NCBI GenBank assembly: GCA_013396915.1
Contig: VWZL01004336.1
Coordinates: 1-64,000 of the forward strand
Length of the DNA stretch: 64,000 bases
From: Stercorarius parasiticus
Lineage: Eukaryota; Chordata; Aves; Charadriiformes; Stercorariidae
Reading direction: 5' to 3'
The translations under genes and the position numbers were made by a program. Positions 28,001-43,000 of the stretch are shown here, one piece after another. Under the pieces are notes generated by a model that saw only the letters and a list, made by a program, of their open reading frames with translations, made no database searches and was not told where the DNA came from. The stretch's first letter is position 1. Each line of letters opens with the position of its first letter.

Positions 28001-31000
28001 TGATGACAGAATTCTATAAGGACAACAAGTCCTTGGGTTGAGCGCCCCTGAGATCCTCTACACAACTTTAATTACCTATGCATTATAAATTTACTAGCAT
28101 CCATTTAGATGCAAAAGCTTTGTCTTGAACTTTGAGTTAAGAGAGAGTATTCTCATGGAATCTGGAAAAATAAATTCCTAACTCATTATATCAATATATA
28201 GACAGCTGCAGAGTGATAATATGAGCATGTACTTGCAATTCCAATTCGTTAGGCTTTGATGGCTTCAAGTGAAAGTGTGCCAAATGATGCACTGGTGATT
28301 TACAATCCACCATGCTTGCAAAACACAAATAACGCAGAAGACTGTAGTGCAGTCCACTTTGAAGCAGCTGGTTTCTCTGTTCCACGTACCATCCCAATGG
28401 TCTTCAGGCAATATAACATTATGCAATGACCTGATGAAGATGTAAAAGTATAAAAGGATATGAGACAGTGCAAAACAGACACCTTCTGGCAGTCAGCCTT
28501 CTACTGTTTGGAATTAGGTGTGAATGCAGATCAGATGGTAACATGTGTAGCCTTCCCAACATCAAATACCTGTGTAATAAAGAAAATAAATTATTTGTGT
28601 TTGTGTGTGTACAATGAATTTATGCTTCTACATATATATGAAATCAAACTGTTTAAACTTAATTTAATCATCACTGGGATGTGTATGTATAAAGGAGATA
28701 ATCAGCTTAATGTAATGTCTTTGCCATACATCTTTTTCTCATGCTCTGTCAATAAATAGATATTATTTATCTTTTTTACTTATATAATAGATTTGAGTTT
28801 GAAAATACCTTGTGTATGTGTAGAGTATGTCAGAATCAATAGAATTCTATATATACTTTGAGAAGAGTATAATTTTCATTATCTGTTACAGAGTATCTAT
28901 TATCCCCGACTTGCCCTTTCTATTATAGGCATGTTTCAAAGGGCAGTACATTCTGTGCCATGACCTGTATTGACTTCTGTAGGCTTTAGATTAGGTACGG
29001 CATGAACAAGCTGTCGTCTTCTCTCTAATTTCCAGGTATAAATAATGTAGGTCCTGTGTTATCTGTGATAGCAATTGGGAACATTTTTTGTTTAGCTGAT
29101 GAGAAAGGACTGGGTAAGAAAGAGGTAGGTTGGTAAAGTTAGGAGTTAGAGTCAAGTCTCAGTTTCTGCAGTTTCTGCGGAGTGGTGGTAATGTAGAATG
29201 CCATTTCTCTTAAGGAAGGTGAGCTTGGATGGTTATGGCTCTTATTCTGACCCTGTTCACTTACTTCTAGAGGTTAAACTTCTCAGTTGACAGCTGTCTT
29301 GACCAGTGTTTACCATCATCTTCAAGTTAGTTATGGCTTAGAGAATAGACGTTCGCATTGAGTTTCAGTTAGAAAAAAAGGAAAGAAAATTAACATTGTC
29401 TACTTCAAAACCATTTTCAATGATAATAATGATCAAAATTATGACACCTCCTCCCCCTTATCACTTTTTTTTGGTTATAATTGTATAATTTACTTTTTTT
29501 CCGTCGCCCCCCACCAGATCCTGGAACAGAGCGAACATGTGCAGAAAATATCTGTGAACATAACTGTACCGACCTGAATGAAGGAGGCTTTATCTGTTCC
29601 TGTCGGCCAGGGTACAAGGCCAGTGAAACTAACCGAAACTCCTGTGATGGTATTTTCAATCTTCTAAACATCTTCTCACTGATAAGCGTTCAGTGACCTG
29701 TCACTCCATCATTCTAATGTGACTAGCTATTTTTGCATTCTAACAGGATTTTTATACATTTAGCGGATGCTTCCTAAAAAGTTTTGCTGCAGAATCATAT
29801 TTTCTAACATGGAGGCCTCATTCAACAAAGAACTGTCTCCACAGTTCAGACTTGGTATAAGCTTTTGGTGTCTGTAGGTATATGTTTTTTGCTTTACTGT
29901 ATGACAAAACCTATATACCCTCGCAATCTTGAGGACAGAAATCTGCTGTGTTTTTGCTCCTTATTGAAAGAAAACTTACTGACGGTTATACTCCCTTCCT
30001 GTTCTGCTCCAGAACAGACCTCCAGTAAAGGTCTATTTTGCCATATTTTTGCCCTGGTTATATGCAGATAAAATATGGTGAGGAGTCTACCCAAAGGCCA
30101 TTGTTTGTGGTCATGCAATATAGTAACTTCACAGTTACTGTTTCAATATGATTTGATGAGAACACTTCTGTTTGTTGTTCCCAGCTTTTGTGAACAATTT
30201 GTGTAGTTTTACTAAACATGATCCAAGGCCACCCCTTCCTTTCATTCCTGCTGGTGCTGTTTCTGAGGACTAGGTATCTTTGCTTCAGCATTTCAAGAAG
30301 GCTTTGCTCTTGCATCTCATTGTAGTCATGCCTCATGTTTTGTCTTTCCTCAGTGATTTAACACAAAAATACATGATCAAAAATGTCTCTCTGAAAAGCA
30401 ATCTGATAAGCAGGAACAATGCAGTTACTAGCAATCTGTAGTTAAGACAAGTTAAACAGTAGATGAGTGATGAGGGGCATCTGTTAGAGGCTTATGTTAA
30501 AGATCACTTACTAGGTCACTGATCTTTTAGAGTATGCGGGGAAGGGACAAACCTGCCACTTCATGCAGTAAAGGTGACCAGCATGTGGAAGAAAGAGATT
30601 AAACTCTGGGTATCTTTCCTCTACTTATGTCTAGATATCAATGAGTGTGAGATCTTTGGAACGTGCACCCAGGGCTGCAAGAATTCCAAAGGAAGCTATG
30701 AATGTTTCTGTGCAGATGGCTTCAGGTCTGTGGGTGATCAACAAGGGAAACAGTGCGCAGCTAATGGTATGTTAACTGAGAGCAAGATTGTTGCTACCTG
30801 TAAAGAGCAAGTGGAGTATAGCAACTTAATGAATATAATCCTCTCTTTTTGGGAAAGGGATAATGAAACCAAACTTTATTCTGTAACATAATATTGTCTG
30901 TGTATTCCACCCATTCCATAATCAGGAATAGAAGTGCTCATCTCTGCTTCCAATTGTAAACATTAAAAATAATATCTTGATTTGGATGTCTGTCTTCGTT

Positions 31001-34000
31001 TCCCCTGAAATTTTCTGCAAACGTAAACCTGCTTATCCTGTGGTTGTCATCAGAAGGAAATTCATGTTGCCTATTGCTGAAGTTCAGGTTTCCTCAACAA
31101 AATAATGCATCAGAAGAAAGTTGCATTAAACTGGTACAAATCAAAGGCCATTTGATGACAGATTGTCATTCAGTGTTCATGGACTGATGTACACAAACAG
31201 AAGGCCAATGTTTAACATCAATCATTGGCTTTTTAACATACCTCGGTGCAGTGACTGCAGTGTGTGACAATCATTGAATAGGTAGAGAAGTTGATTCAGA
31301 AAATAATAGTAATATAACAGTAATAATAAAGAGCCGAAGAAAATAAAGAGACAATGCAGCAGAATTATATAAAAGACAGAAACAATATTGTATTTAGAAA
31401 AGTACTTACACTTTAACAGCTTTAAGAGATATAAGATAGAAATGTGGTGTGCCTAGTCAAATAGTAAAATCTTCAGAACAGAATGCCTGTGACCAAAAGT
31501 GTGTGCTGCTGGAGGTTTTGAAATCTAAAAATTATTTGTAGTATGAGAAATGATACAAGAAAACCATGTCTCCGGGTTTCCAGTCCAGGGGCCTAATTCG
31601 CCAAATATTTACGGTTAAGCATGAAACTGGAAATACAAAAGGGCATTTGCACCTGAGTTTCTGCCTGGGTGCCTCTTTATGTGCCTGTGTCAGAAATCTA
31701 GTTCTTTGAAACCCTTCTTCATAGGCTTTATTCAGGACACATCTAGACACCCAAAGTTTTCAAGGCTACGTGACAGAAGATAACATGACTGTAGCTGATA
31801 ACACAATGAAATTTGTTGTGCCTAAAGTTCTGCTTCTATGTATGCCCAGAACTCTACGACTCCTTGTAGTACAAGCTCACAGCACTCATAAATGAGGGCT
31901 TACTTTGCCTGTGTCTGCTGCAGGCCTCATCAGTAGGCATTTTCAGAACACACATAGAATAGTGGGTCCCCTTTTTCCTGTAATAGTTTATATATTAGAA
32001 ATGCTGTCAATTTCTACACTGAATTGTACGTTCATTAGAGCATAGAGTCACTTGTCTTATTCTCCCATAGTTGGGCTTGACTTAGAGGGAAAGGGACTGT
32101 GTTCAAATGAACACTTCATAGGAAATTGAGCATTAGTAGTTGGAAAAGGCAGTGGTAAATGAGATTTTCCTTTCCCAGGTGAATGCTTGTCATTTCTCAT
32201 TGGCTCTGTGAAGATGTGATTGATGTAGAACTTACTCTCTGGAAGAAGGCTTAGGATTTAAGTCCATGACTCCCAACTGAACTTTGTCCTTAGCAAAAGG
32301 GCTGAACAATTAAATTTTCTCACCAATAAAATCAGCCAGGTGGGACTGATACCCCCTATAGTCAAGTCATTAGCGTATTGAGGCTTAACCCCAAATTAAC
32401 CTGTAGGTAGGTGAACATTCATGTGAATATGGAGACATAAGGATTTAAAGACTTTCAGGTAGAGGAACTCAGACAGGTTGGGGCTCAAGGTACCAGCAAT
32501 GTATTTGTACTTTTAAAATTGTTTCCCATACTTTGAGGGGGGCAGCTGAACTGCATAGTGTATAGCGGCGTTCTGTTTTTCAGATGTGAGGTGGTGATAC
32601 GCCACCACTTTAATGTTTAAAAATTTTTAAGGAATTACCCCTTAATGATTAGTACTGCACAAAATCTATGATGAAGAGGATAATACTGTCCTCAGCAGTA
32701 TGCATTTCCAGAGTTCTTAATGAATTTTGCAAAGCCAAGAAGTTTGACTATCTCTGAAGCTTTAGAAGTGACCCTGTGCTCCTTCTGCTTCTTACACAGA
32801 CAGAACTTGTGAAATCCCCAGTTTAGTTTTGACTAGAAGTGACTTTCATCTGTTTCTTCCAAATTGAGAAATACGTGGAAGTAAAATTTATTAACATTTC
32901 CTAGGTAATCCTCCATTGTTACTGCTGCCAGATAATGTGCGGATTAGAAGATACAATATATCATCGGAACAGTATTCGGACTATATTGATAACCAGGAGC
33001 GCATCCAAGCTCTGGATTATGATTGGGACCCTGAAGGAATAGGCCTGAGTGAGTATGTGTAGAACATTAATACTCAACCATGCAATGGTTGGTTTAAAAA
33101 GATGCATTTCTGCAGCATAGGTATTTGATTTATGCTGGAAATCAAAATCGAATTAGATTAACTGGCCACGTCTTGATTGAATGCGTCCCTCCCCTCTACT
33201 CATTCTTCAGCATCAGTGTGTTTACTTTTAGTGCTTTAATTTAGTTTGGCTAGGTTTTGTTCTGTTTTTCCTTTTGTTTTGGTGTGAGTTCAGCTGTGGA
33301 ATTGTGGCTCTCCAGGATTATGCAGTAGTAGAGGATTGCTATAAATGAACTCCTTCCTTTTCTTCTGCCTCTACCAGTCCCCAAACCTGGCTCAAGTCCT
33401 GCAAGAACTAATCTTTATACTAAGCAGGATTGGTCAGTAGATCCCTATATTAGCTTATATCTTAGCCCCTTTATCAGCTTGCCTCCTTTTGCCTTTTTCA
33501 CAGGAATACTGTCCTGGGCTATACTTGCTCCTCAGGGTCATAAGAGTCTAAACTACTCTCAAAGTCATGTGCAAAGCCTTCAAAGCTAAGATCCTCTACT
33601 CCTGAAAAATGTGATACATATTGATAATCTAGATCAGGATGGTTTTAGATGTGCATTTTACCTATGATTAATGGCTTAAGAATTTACACAATAACACAAT
33701 GTAATTTAATTGGACAACTCGGTGTTATTCATAAATAAATGGACCTGGTATCTTCACATAACAGCCTCAGAAAGATTAGAATTTTCAAAAAATATGGAAA
33801 AACTAGATATTGAAAATTATCTTTGTCATCTTCTTTGAAGGTATTGTGTACTTCAGCATTCTGGGCCAGGGTTCTGAGTTTGGAGCCATCAAACGTGCTT
33901 ATCTGCCCACATTTGACAGCAGTAGGAACAATCCTACAAAGGAAGTTGACTTGAATCTCAAATACATAGTTAATCCTGATGGGTTAGCTGTTGACTGGGT

Positions 34001-37000
34001 TGGAAGGTAAGTGCACTGAAAAGCTAGAGAAATGCTGCACATTGAATGTGTAGAGGGTCTGATCAGGCTGTGCAAAATGCTTATGAACTGTCTCTGAAGG
34101 TATCTAGTCTCAAGGCAGTTAAGAAGAATATAGTAAGCTCTGTTTGCCCAGACAGCAGGTTAATAGGTCAAATGCATGTTGCTGACTCCATCACATATCC
34201 TCTGAGGAAACTTCCGTTACTCCACAACTGGCAGATCAGTTGTGCATCAGTAAAGTGACAACACACAGCCTTCATATCAGAAAGATTCTTCTTCAAGGAC
34301 TCAGGTAAACTCCAGGGAACAAGCTTTCTCTGCTGTTGGAAGGAGACCTCCCCAATCCATAATGGAATTTGTCTTTTATCTTTGCTCCTTTCTTACCAGC
34401 CTTGTGCTATATAAACTAATCCCAAAGCAGAAGCAGCTCTGAAGTCTGATGAATACATGTGTTTTCTCAAAAAAAAAAGGTTATATTTTTGTAATTGCGT
34501 CTTGGAGTTTTTTTCTCTCTCTTGTTGGCTGTGGATTTTTTTAGGCTAAAACCTCCGTTGGATACGAGCTGTCAGAAATTTGGGCATGACTTGGGAGTTT
34601 AACTCTGATGTCAATGGTGTCATTTCTTATGTACAATGTAACTGTTAAAGGATGTGGTGGACAGGCATAGCTGTAGTTTATTCGCTATAATGTTGAGAGG
34701 ATCTTGATGTTTGTAGATAGACACTATGAAATGAACTTCTGTTTGAAGCTGAACAGACAGAGGTTATAGAGATGAAGCAATCTACTGAATGCTGTTGACA
34801 AATTTTGGATGTTCCTGGTAATGCAGTCAATATGGTAAAGGAAGAATCATAGAATAGAATCATAGAATTGCCTAAGTTGTAAGGGACATTTCAGATCATC
34901 TAGTCCAACCATCAACCTAACTCTGACAAAAACTATCACTAAACCATATCTCTAAGCACTATGTCTACCAGTCTTTTAAATACCTCCAGGGATGGTGCCT
35001 CAACCACTTACCTGGAAAGCTTGTTCCAATGCTTAATAACCCTTCCAGTGTAAAATTTTTTCCTAATATCCAGTCTAAACCTCCCCTGGCACAACTTGAG
35101 GCCGTTTCCTCTTGTCCTATTGCCCATTACTTGGGAGAAGAGACTGACCCCCGCCTCACTACAACCTCCTTTCAGGTAGTTGTAGAGAGCNNNNNNNNNN
35201 NNNNNNNNNNNNNNNNNNNNNNNNNNNNNNNNNNNNNNNNNNNNNNNNNNNNNNNNNNNNNNNNNNNNNNNNNNNNNNNNNNNNNNNNNNNNNNNNNNNN
35301 NNNNNNNNNNNNNNNNNNNNNNNNNNNNNNNNNNNNNNNNNNNNNNNNNNNNNNNNNNNNNNNNNNNNNNNNNNNNNNNNNNNNNNNNNNNNNNNNNNNN
35401 NNNNNNNNNNNNNNNNNNNNNNNNNNNNNNNNNNNNNNNNNNNNNNNNNNNNNNNNNNNNNNNNNNNNNNNNNNNNNNNNNNNNNNNNNNNNNNNNNNNN
35501 NNNNNNNNNNNNNNNNNNNNNNNNNNNNNNNNNNNNNNNNNNNNNNNNNNNNNNNNNNNNNNNNNNNNNNNNNNNNNNNNNNNNNNNNNNNNNNNNNNNN
35601 NNNNNNNNNNNNNNNNNNNNNNNNNNNNNNNNNNNNNNNNNNNNNNNNNNNNNNNNNNNNNNNNNNNNNNNNNNNNNNNNNNNNNNNNNNNNNNNNNNNN
35701 NNNNNNNNNNNNNNNNNNNNNNNNNNNNNNNNNNNNNNNNNNNNNNNNNNNNNNNNNNNNNNNNNNNNNNNNNNNNNNNNNNNNNNNNNNNNNNNNNNNN
35801 NNNNNNNNNNNNNNNNNNNNNNNNNNNNNNNNNNNNNNNNNNNNNNNNNNNNNNNNNNNNNNNNNNNNNNNNNNNNNNNNNNNNNNNNNNNNAGGATATG
35901 GTTGGCCTTTTGGGGCTGCAAGTGCATATTGTCGGCTCATGTCCAGCTTTTCATCCACTGGTACCCCCAAGTCCTTCTCCGCAGGGCTGCTCTGAATCCC
36001 TTCATCCCCCAGCCTGTATTGATACTGGGGATTGCTGTGACCCAGGTGCAGGACCCTGCACTTGGCCTTGTTGAACCTCATGAGGTTCACACGGGCCCAC
36101 TTCTTGAGCTTGTCCAGGTCCCTCTGGATGGCATCCCATCCCTCAGGCGTGTCAACTGCACCAATGAGCTTGGTGTCATCATCAAACTTGCTGAGAGTGC
36201 ACTCAATCCCACTGTCTATGTTACTGATGAAGTTATTAAACAGTACTCATTGCAATATGGACCCCTGAGAGATACTACTTGTCACCAATCTCCATCTGGA
36301 TGTTGAGCCATTGACCACTACCCTCTGGATGTGAGCATCCAACCAGTTCCTCATCCACTGAACAGTCCACCCATCAAATCCATCTCTCTCCAGTTTAGAG
36401 AGCAGGATGTTGCAGAGGACTGTATCAAAGGCCTTACAGAAGTCCAGATAGACGACATCTGTAGCTCTTCCCTTGTCACTGGGATGTAGTCACTCCATCA
36501 TAGAAGGCCACTAGGTTGATCGAGTAGGACTTGCCTTTGGTGAAGCCCTGCTGGCTGTCTCGAATCACCTCCCTGTCCTCCATGTGCCTTAGCATAGCCT
36601 CTATGAGGATCTAGAAGGATATTAAGATCATAGTAAAGCATGAAATTTCTGGAAAGCTGGAAAATAAAAGGAACCTAGCTATCTGCTTCCTCTCTGTCAC
36701 GTGGTGATCAACTAAGTGGGTGAATACTTTACCTTTTATGTCCTTAATCAAAAGACGATTGGAAGGTGCTTAAGATTTGGATTGAAGATAGGTAGCACTT
36801 TTAACTCTGAATTGTGTTTGTGGCAACAGAGATTTTTTTATAATGATTCAAAAAGCTATTGTATGAGCAGGCAAAGATTGGGAAAAGACTTGTTCCAGTT
36901 TGGGACCTGATATGTAGCTTTCATTGCCTAGACTCTTTGTGTTAGGTTATGTATGCTGTGTTAGTTGTTGTGTGCTATGAAATAGTTATGGAGTTGCTCA

Positions 37001-40000
37001 TGCAGTATGTTGCCCTGATTTCTTGAGCAGGATAAAGCCAGTCTGGCTGACTGAAGTGATTCACTAGCCTGAAAAATTGTGCCAGTCATGATGGAGAGAA
37101 GTGGAAAATTGTATCTTTCCTTCCAGCAGATTTTGAATACGAGATAGATGTATTAAGGTCTGGGGTAGCCTTCAGCCTTAAGGTTATTTTGTTGTTTGCT
37201 TTATGAACTGCAGGCCACCCGGAAAATAAAATGTCTTTGAGGGCAGAAGGGAGTGTCTGAGTTTCTATTGACAAATCTATATGGTCATGAGAACAAGGAT
37301 AAAGGATCCTGGTGAGGCTAGCATCTTCAGCACTTCAAACATAGTGTTACACTGAATCCAGAACAATGTTGAAATGTATTTAAAAAAAAACATATTTAAG
37401 TGTCTGCACATTGTATAAAAACTGATACACGTTTGAGACACACAGTCGTTCTTTCCATCTCCAAAATAGGAATTACAGTATTTTCTTAAATTCCCAAGCC
37501 AATTATGAGATGATGTATTCCACCAGAAGGCACTGTGTGATTAGTGAGTGCATAATAATGAGTATGTTTATTGTCTCAGGTGAAAAAAATAATAAAGCCA
37601 TGATGATAAAGATAAGCAAAAATTCAAGGAAGAGCAGACTGAGTGCCCTGTTTGTAAGAACTAAAAGCATTTGCGTCTGATGCAGTAACAATTTATTCAT
37701 TAACATCTCTGTCAGAAGTCTAGAGACAGACAAAAGTCGAGAGAGGAGCTGTGGACTAATAAGCTGGATACCCTCAGAGCTGCCATATAAATTACATGGT
37801 AGATAAATTCTTATTTGTAATGAGCCTCATTGCCTCCTGGAAAACTGAATCTTTAAAGGTGCTTATTAACCACCTGTGGTGCTTGAAAGTAACAATTAAA
37901 GTTCTCAGTAGCCCTTTAATAAAGATTATTTGACAGGGAGCAGAGGCAGCTGCAGAAACTTTGTCAGAGGAGTAAACTAGAGAGCCAATAGATCACATTT
38001 GCTAAACTCACCTATATTTAGCCAATGTTCCAGTATGTTCCAGGCTGAAAAAGTTCAGATGTAATCAATGCAGCTTCAGTATATTAATTTTGTTTGGGTT
38101 TGATATAGCTTTTATTCTTAAAAAGATTTTTTTTTTATTTCTTTCCCAAGTATAAATTATTCACTTTTGGAATGTTTTGTGTTTTACATAATTCAGACAT
38201 CTTTACTGGACTGATGCTGGGACTAATCGCATAGAGGTGGCAAAATTAGATGGACGATACAGAAAATGGCTTATCTTTTCTTTACTGGATCAACCAGCAG
38301 CTATTGCTGTCAATCCAAAACGTGGGTAAGTACTACAGGACTTCCCAGAATTATTTTCAATGCTGTCAAATACCAAAAAAACCCACAATGATGAACTTTA
38401 CAGGAAAGTCTAAGGAATACTTCCTGGAGCTTCCCTTTACTAATGTTAGGAAATGTGTGTGCATGAGAAAGTAATTTAAGATGAGATTTCATATGGGTGC
38501 TTGTGTTGGTGACACCACCAGGTAAGTCAAATTAAAAACTCCTTTCTATAGCATCATATGCCCACCAAATTTCTCTGTTACTACTGAAATAGGGGAATGG
38601 ATGGGAATTTCTCTTGACCAGCTCCAAGCAATACAGACATAGTCTCCTTCACAGTGAAAAGCAATATAAATGCATGGGTACATTCAACAGCTGTTCTTGC
38701 TACATCTTGTATTGCATGATGGATCACCAGGTATCATGATATGTGCTTCTCCCAGCTGGAGTAAAGCAGCACAGCTCCCCGAAGTCACCTGGGCTCTCCA
38801 GCTTTATCGTGACTGATGGATGTTCAGTGTTCACAGCCATTTTTCTTTCACTGAGAATAAGGAACTGTCATTAAAACCACTCTGTCTTCAAATCAGGACC
38901 CAAGATGCAAACGTTCTTCTTTCGATATTTATCTTCTATATTTGAAACAAGCTTGTTCAGTGAACTCTCTGTGACTTTCCTGATCACGTCTCTAAAACAG
39001 AGGTTGCTGAACAGCCTTATGTTCCACATCTGACCTTTTCCATGAAAGTCCAAAGGATAATCCTTGTGACCAAATTCTGAACTATATTAAATTCTGGTTT
39101 TGTCCTTTCAGGCTCATGTATTGGACTGACTGGGGAAGGCAACCAAAGATTGAATGCGCCTGGATGGATGGACAACAAAGACAAACTCTGGTCTCTGAAG
39201 ACCTTAGCTGGCCAACAGGGCTTTCTATTGACTATTTGAACAATGATAGGATCTATTGGAGTGATTCTAAAGAAAATATTATTGAATCCATGAGACCTGA
39301 TGGCACAGACAGAACAGTAGTATTACATGGAGGTAAGATCTTCTTATGCAATTAATATAATAATAACCAAGATGTATGCTAACGAGCTCTTGGGCTTCAC
39401 GAGTGGGGCTAGATTCAGGAGATTTTCAAAGAGTAAGTCTTGGTAGTGTTTTCTCCTCCTTTATAGAGGAATGTTCAGCGCTCATGATGCCCGGTAACTA
39501 GATTCCCTGAGGGGGATATCCCCAAACAGGAGATATCCCAAATCGGAGATAATGGGGGAAATTGGATTCTTCCTTTTTAATGTATATTATTAATCAGTCT
39601 GCAGGTACAGTGGCATGAAGTGGTCAGGCACAAGAGGATGTATATATATATAGCTGCAAATGTCTTAAAATGAAAGGATTAGGTGATATATTTAAGCTGA
39701 AGAACAGCAGTTTTGCCACTTGTGCTAGAGATTTGCTTGATGACAGTCTTTTGTTTGGTTCCTTTGAGAAGTAGGCAGTCCATACAGCCTTGATGTCTTT
39801 GAAGGCCATTTATATTGGATAGCTAAAGAACGAGGAGAAGTCTGGAAGAAAGATAAATTTGGAAGTGGAGAAAAGGTGAAAGTGCTGACCGTAAATCCAT
39901 GGCTTACTCAAGTGCGCGTCTATCACCAGCACAGATACAATCAGTCAGGTAGGTAATCAGCAACCTGGTAAGCCACTCCTTGCTGAGATCAAAGTTGGTA

Positions 40001-43000
40001 TTGATGTCTTCAAAGAGCTTAGTAATCTCCTGATAACGTGTCTATCAGTATGTGATAGTATTCACTTCTGAAAACCTAAAAATGGAACAGAGGCTGACAA
40101 GTGTTTTCTGCATATCCGAAGTGAAATCAACAGTGGAATAACGCACACTGCTCTTTAGAGTCTCTTAGTTCTAAGTTATGATCCTGTCTTTGCTCTTCTT
40201 TCCCTCCATCATGGAGTTGTTATAGAGGTGGCAGTCACAATATGAATTTATCCTGGTAACATACAAAGTGCTGGCCGTTTAATACAGCCTCCAAGGGGCA
40301 TATTTCCGCTATGACATGTACACAGTAATCACAGGGGAGAACGTCCAGAGAAACACCCTCTTTAAAGGTGATTTAGCTTTCAGAATCAGGAAGCTCCATG
40401 TTGCTTGGAGATGCTCAGGTTCTTCTTGGTGCTACTCTGACTCCCAACAGCCATAGTCTCCCCTTAAGAATGTGAGAAAAACCAGAGAGAAGGTTTTGAT
40501 ATGAATGTGGTATTTGGGCATCAGTTGTTTTAAAATAATGGATCTAGAGTTGTTTATATTTTTGGTGTGTGGTAATAATGAGCTATGCTACTGACTAGGG
40601 AATTGCCGTGTTACCTCGGGAATATGCTACATTGGCTCTTCAACTGTCTTTATCCCTTTTTTAGTGCCTAATCCTTGTAAAGATGTCTGCAGCCACCTCT
40701 GCTTGCTGAGACCAGGAGGGTACACCTGCACTTGTCCTCAAGGGACTCGATTCATAGAAGGCAGCAGCACAGAGTGTGATGCAGGTAGAATAATTTATCA
40801 AACTGGAGGTGAAAGTAGACAAGCTTTTCTTTAGGAATGCAAATGCATTACTGAATTAGAAATACGGAGGGATGAGCTAGCTGATATAATAAATGTTGGT
40901 AAGTCAGGACACCTGGCTTTTATTCTCAGCCATCACTGATTTGTGGTCACTTTGTGCATTTCATTTAATCTCTCTGCATGTCATTTGTAAAATGGGTATG
41001 GATGTATCACTCCAACCAGCCCAGACTCATCTGCAAAACTGATCACAGTTTCTGATTTTTGTTTTGAAATTCCAAAATACTTCATTTTTATTTTTTTGAA
41101 ATGCACTGATTTCAGAACTAGAGAATTTCTGACAACTTATGGCTTACAATTATGTTTACAATTCTGTATAAGTTATTTTTTGATCAGTATAATAGAATAC
41201 AATAGAAACTTGAAACAAAGCTTACAGAGCTCACAGTGTGAACAGAGGTAACTTCCAGATAATTATCATGCACTGGAAAGCCTTTTAAGCACTAGAATTT
41301 AATGCTTAGTTGTTGCAATGCAGCAGAGCCCCCCCAGTGCTTCCAGGAGCACCGATAAAATAGAATTGCTCAGCTTTTCCTGAGAAGAAAGAGTATACCA
41401 CTGCAGGCTGAGAGTCTGCATTCTTAGCTTACAGTGATGTGGGTGGTAGCCAGATGTCCTTGTACTTGTCCTTGCAACATATATCTGGTAAATTATGCTT
41501 TATAACATTATGTCTGGCACCTTTTCTATGGATAATCTTCTCTGAATTCTCTTCTTGTTGCATTAGATGAGAAAGTGTCGTAATTTTTTCACACTGCCTT
41601 ACCTCTAAATTACGTTTTCTTAGTAATTGTTAATGCTCTTTCCTATTGCCACATGGTGTGAGCTGTAGAAAGAGGAGCTAGTAATATGATGTAATAGTGA
41701 ATGGAAGTGTGCAATACATGTTTAATTTAGGGATCAATAACAGTGTTGATTGCATTTGCTATTTGCTGTGTATCGTTCTGAGGATAATGCATTTGTTATT
41801 CTTTGCTGAAACTGATTTACATAAAACATCCATGAATTAAGAAAACTGTGCTTGATCTTATTTTGAGGAAAAGGAGGAGACAGCAAATAGGATACACAGT
41901 ACTGTCTCCATTTTTTGAACTTCAGTTTTTATCTTGACTTTAGCAAATTTTTTAGCAAGTGAACTGTGACTGCCATAATTGACGTACTGACCAAACATAG
42001 CTTTTTTTAATATACATTTGTGTTATTTGGTCCTTTCCCATATTGTATCTACTGAGAAACACAGCCTGTAAGACCTCTGCATTTCCCCTTTTTGTATCCC
42101 ATTTACTTGAAGGGAGTTTTACCTGTAAGGAGCATTGCTCTACCTCTTGTCTGATAAAAATTTTATGACAAAAGTATTATGATCTAACTTATCAGTATAA
42201 GACAGATTGTCAAAGTCCATCCTTGATTTATAGCCTATAATGATGTCTAAGATCCAGAGCTTTTCCTATGTGAACTATACTATTCTGACAGCATATCCTG
42301 AGCTCTTACTGAAGCCTACTACAACTTACAGAAATTTCACTTTTTTTTTTTTTACTTGAGTCAGCATTAGAATAATGGCAGGATCTTTGTAGCTCTGTGT
42401 TTGGGCCAGCTCAGACAGCGCTGCCACTTGGGCACCTCGGGGCTTTTGGAGTGCAGCAGAGACAGTGGCATGATGAAGAACAGGCTTCTGTGCTACCTGG
42501 TGCCAAGCCATCAGTCTGTACTGACAGAAAACTCTGAGGACTTTGGGTTTGTCTCTCGTTCTCAATGTCAGGATGTATAAGAGTTTAGAGGGCCCTTCTG
42601 TATGCGCATTTCCATCCACTGCTATTCTTCCTAAGTGAATGTGTCACGGTTTGGCCCTCTCTGTACAACTTCCAGCTGCTTGGATGGAAAGGTCTGGGCA
42701 AAGGAGATAAAGTATTGCTGCTTTCTGAATGGAGAGGTTTGAAGGGTGGTGGTGGGCTGCATTGCATGGGCAAAAGAAAGCCATGGGACATACAGCTTTT
42801 GAGTTGTCTATGCCTACTTTTACTGAATAAGTCATTATTTTCCGATAACAGGTTTTATTTCAATTGAAATAAGCTAATTTGGCAGAAAAATAAATATAAG
42901 AGCAAGAAATACATATGCTATTAAAAGCAAAGCTTCTGAAAAGTAGCCTGTGAGTTTGCATATGCAAGTTCTGCAGAGATAAATAAAATGCTCTCTGGTA

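Larger units (their letters stand above)
21205..32904 (+). other. LRP2: LRP2 introns between visible exons 17 and 27
   Basis: Introns at 21205-22131, 22261-22914, 23035-23602, 23720-23956, 24074-25404, 25543-26331, 26455-27410, 27540-29517, 29650-30634 and 30767-32904. They are AT-rich with poly-A/T runs and no repeat, RNA gene or extra exon I could recognise. Confidence 0.65.

Noticed and set aside
35008..36306. Long apparent frames of 250 to 425 codons on both strands
   Set aside because: They exist only because the N gap contains no stop codons; the real content is one CR1 element.
42326..42835. Cluster of minus-strand open frames in an intron, beginning near a poly-T run and containing tgtcacggtttgg
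   Set aside because: I considered a retrocopy (the poly-T could be a reversed poly-A tail) or an LTR edge, but no protein family or clear LTR structure is recognisable.
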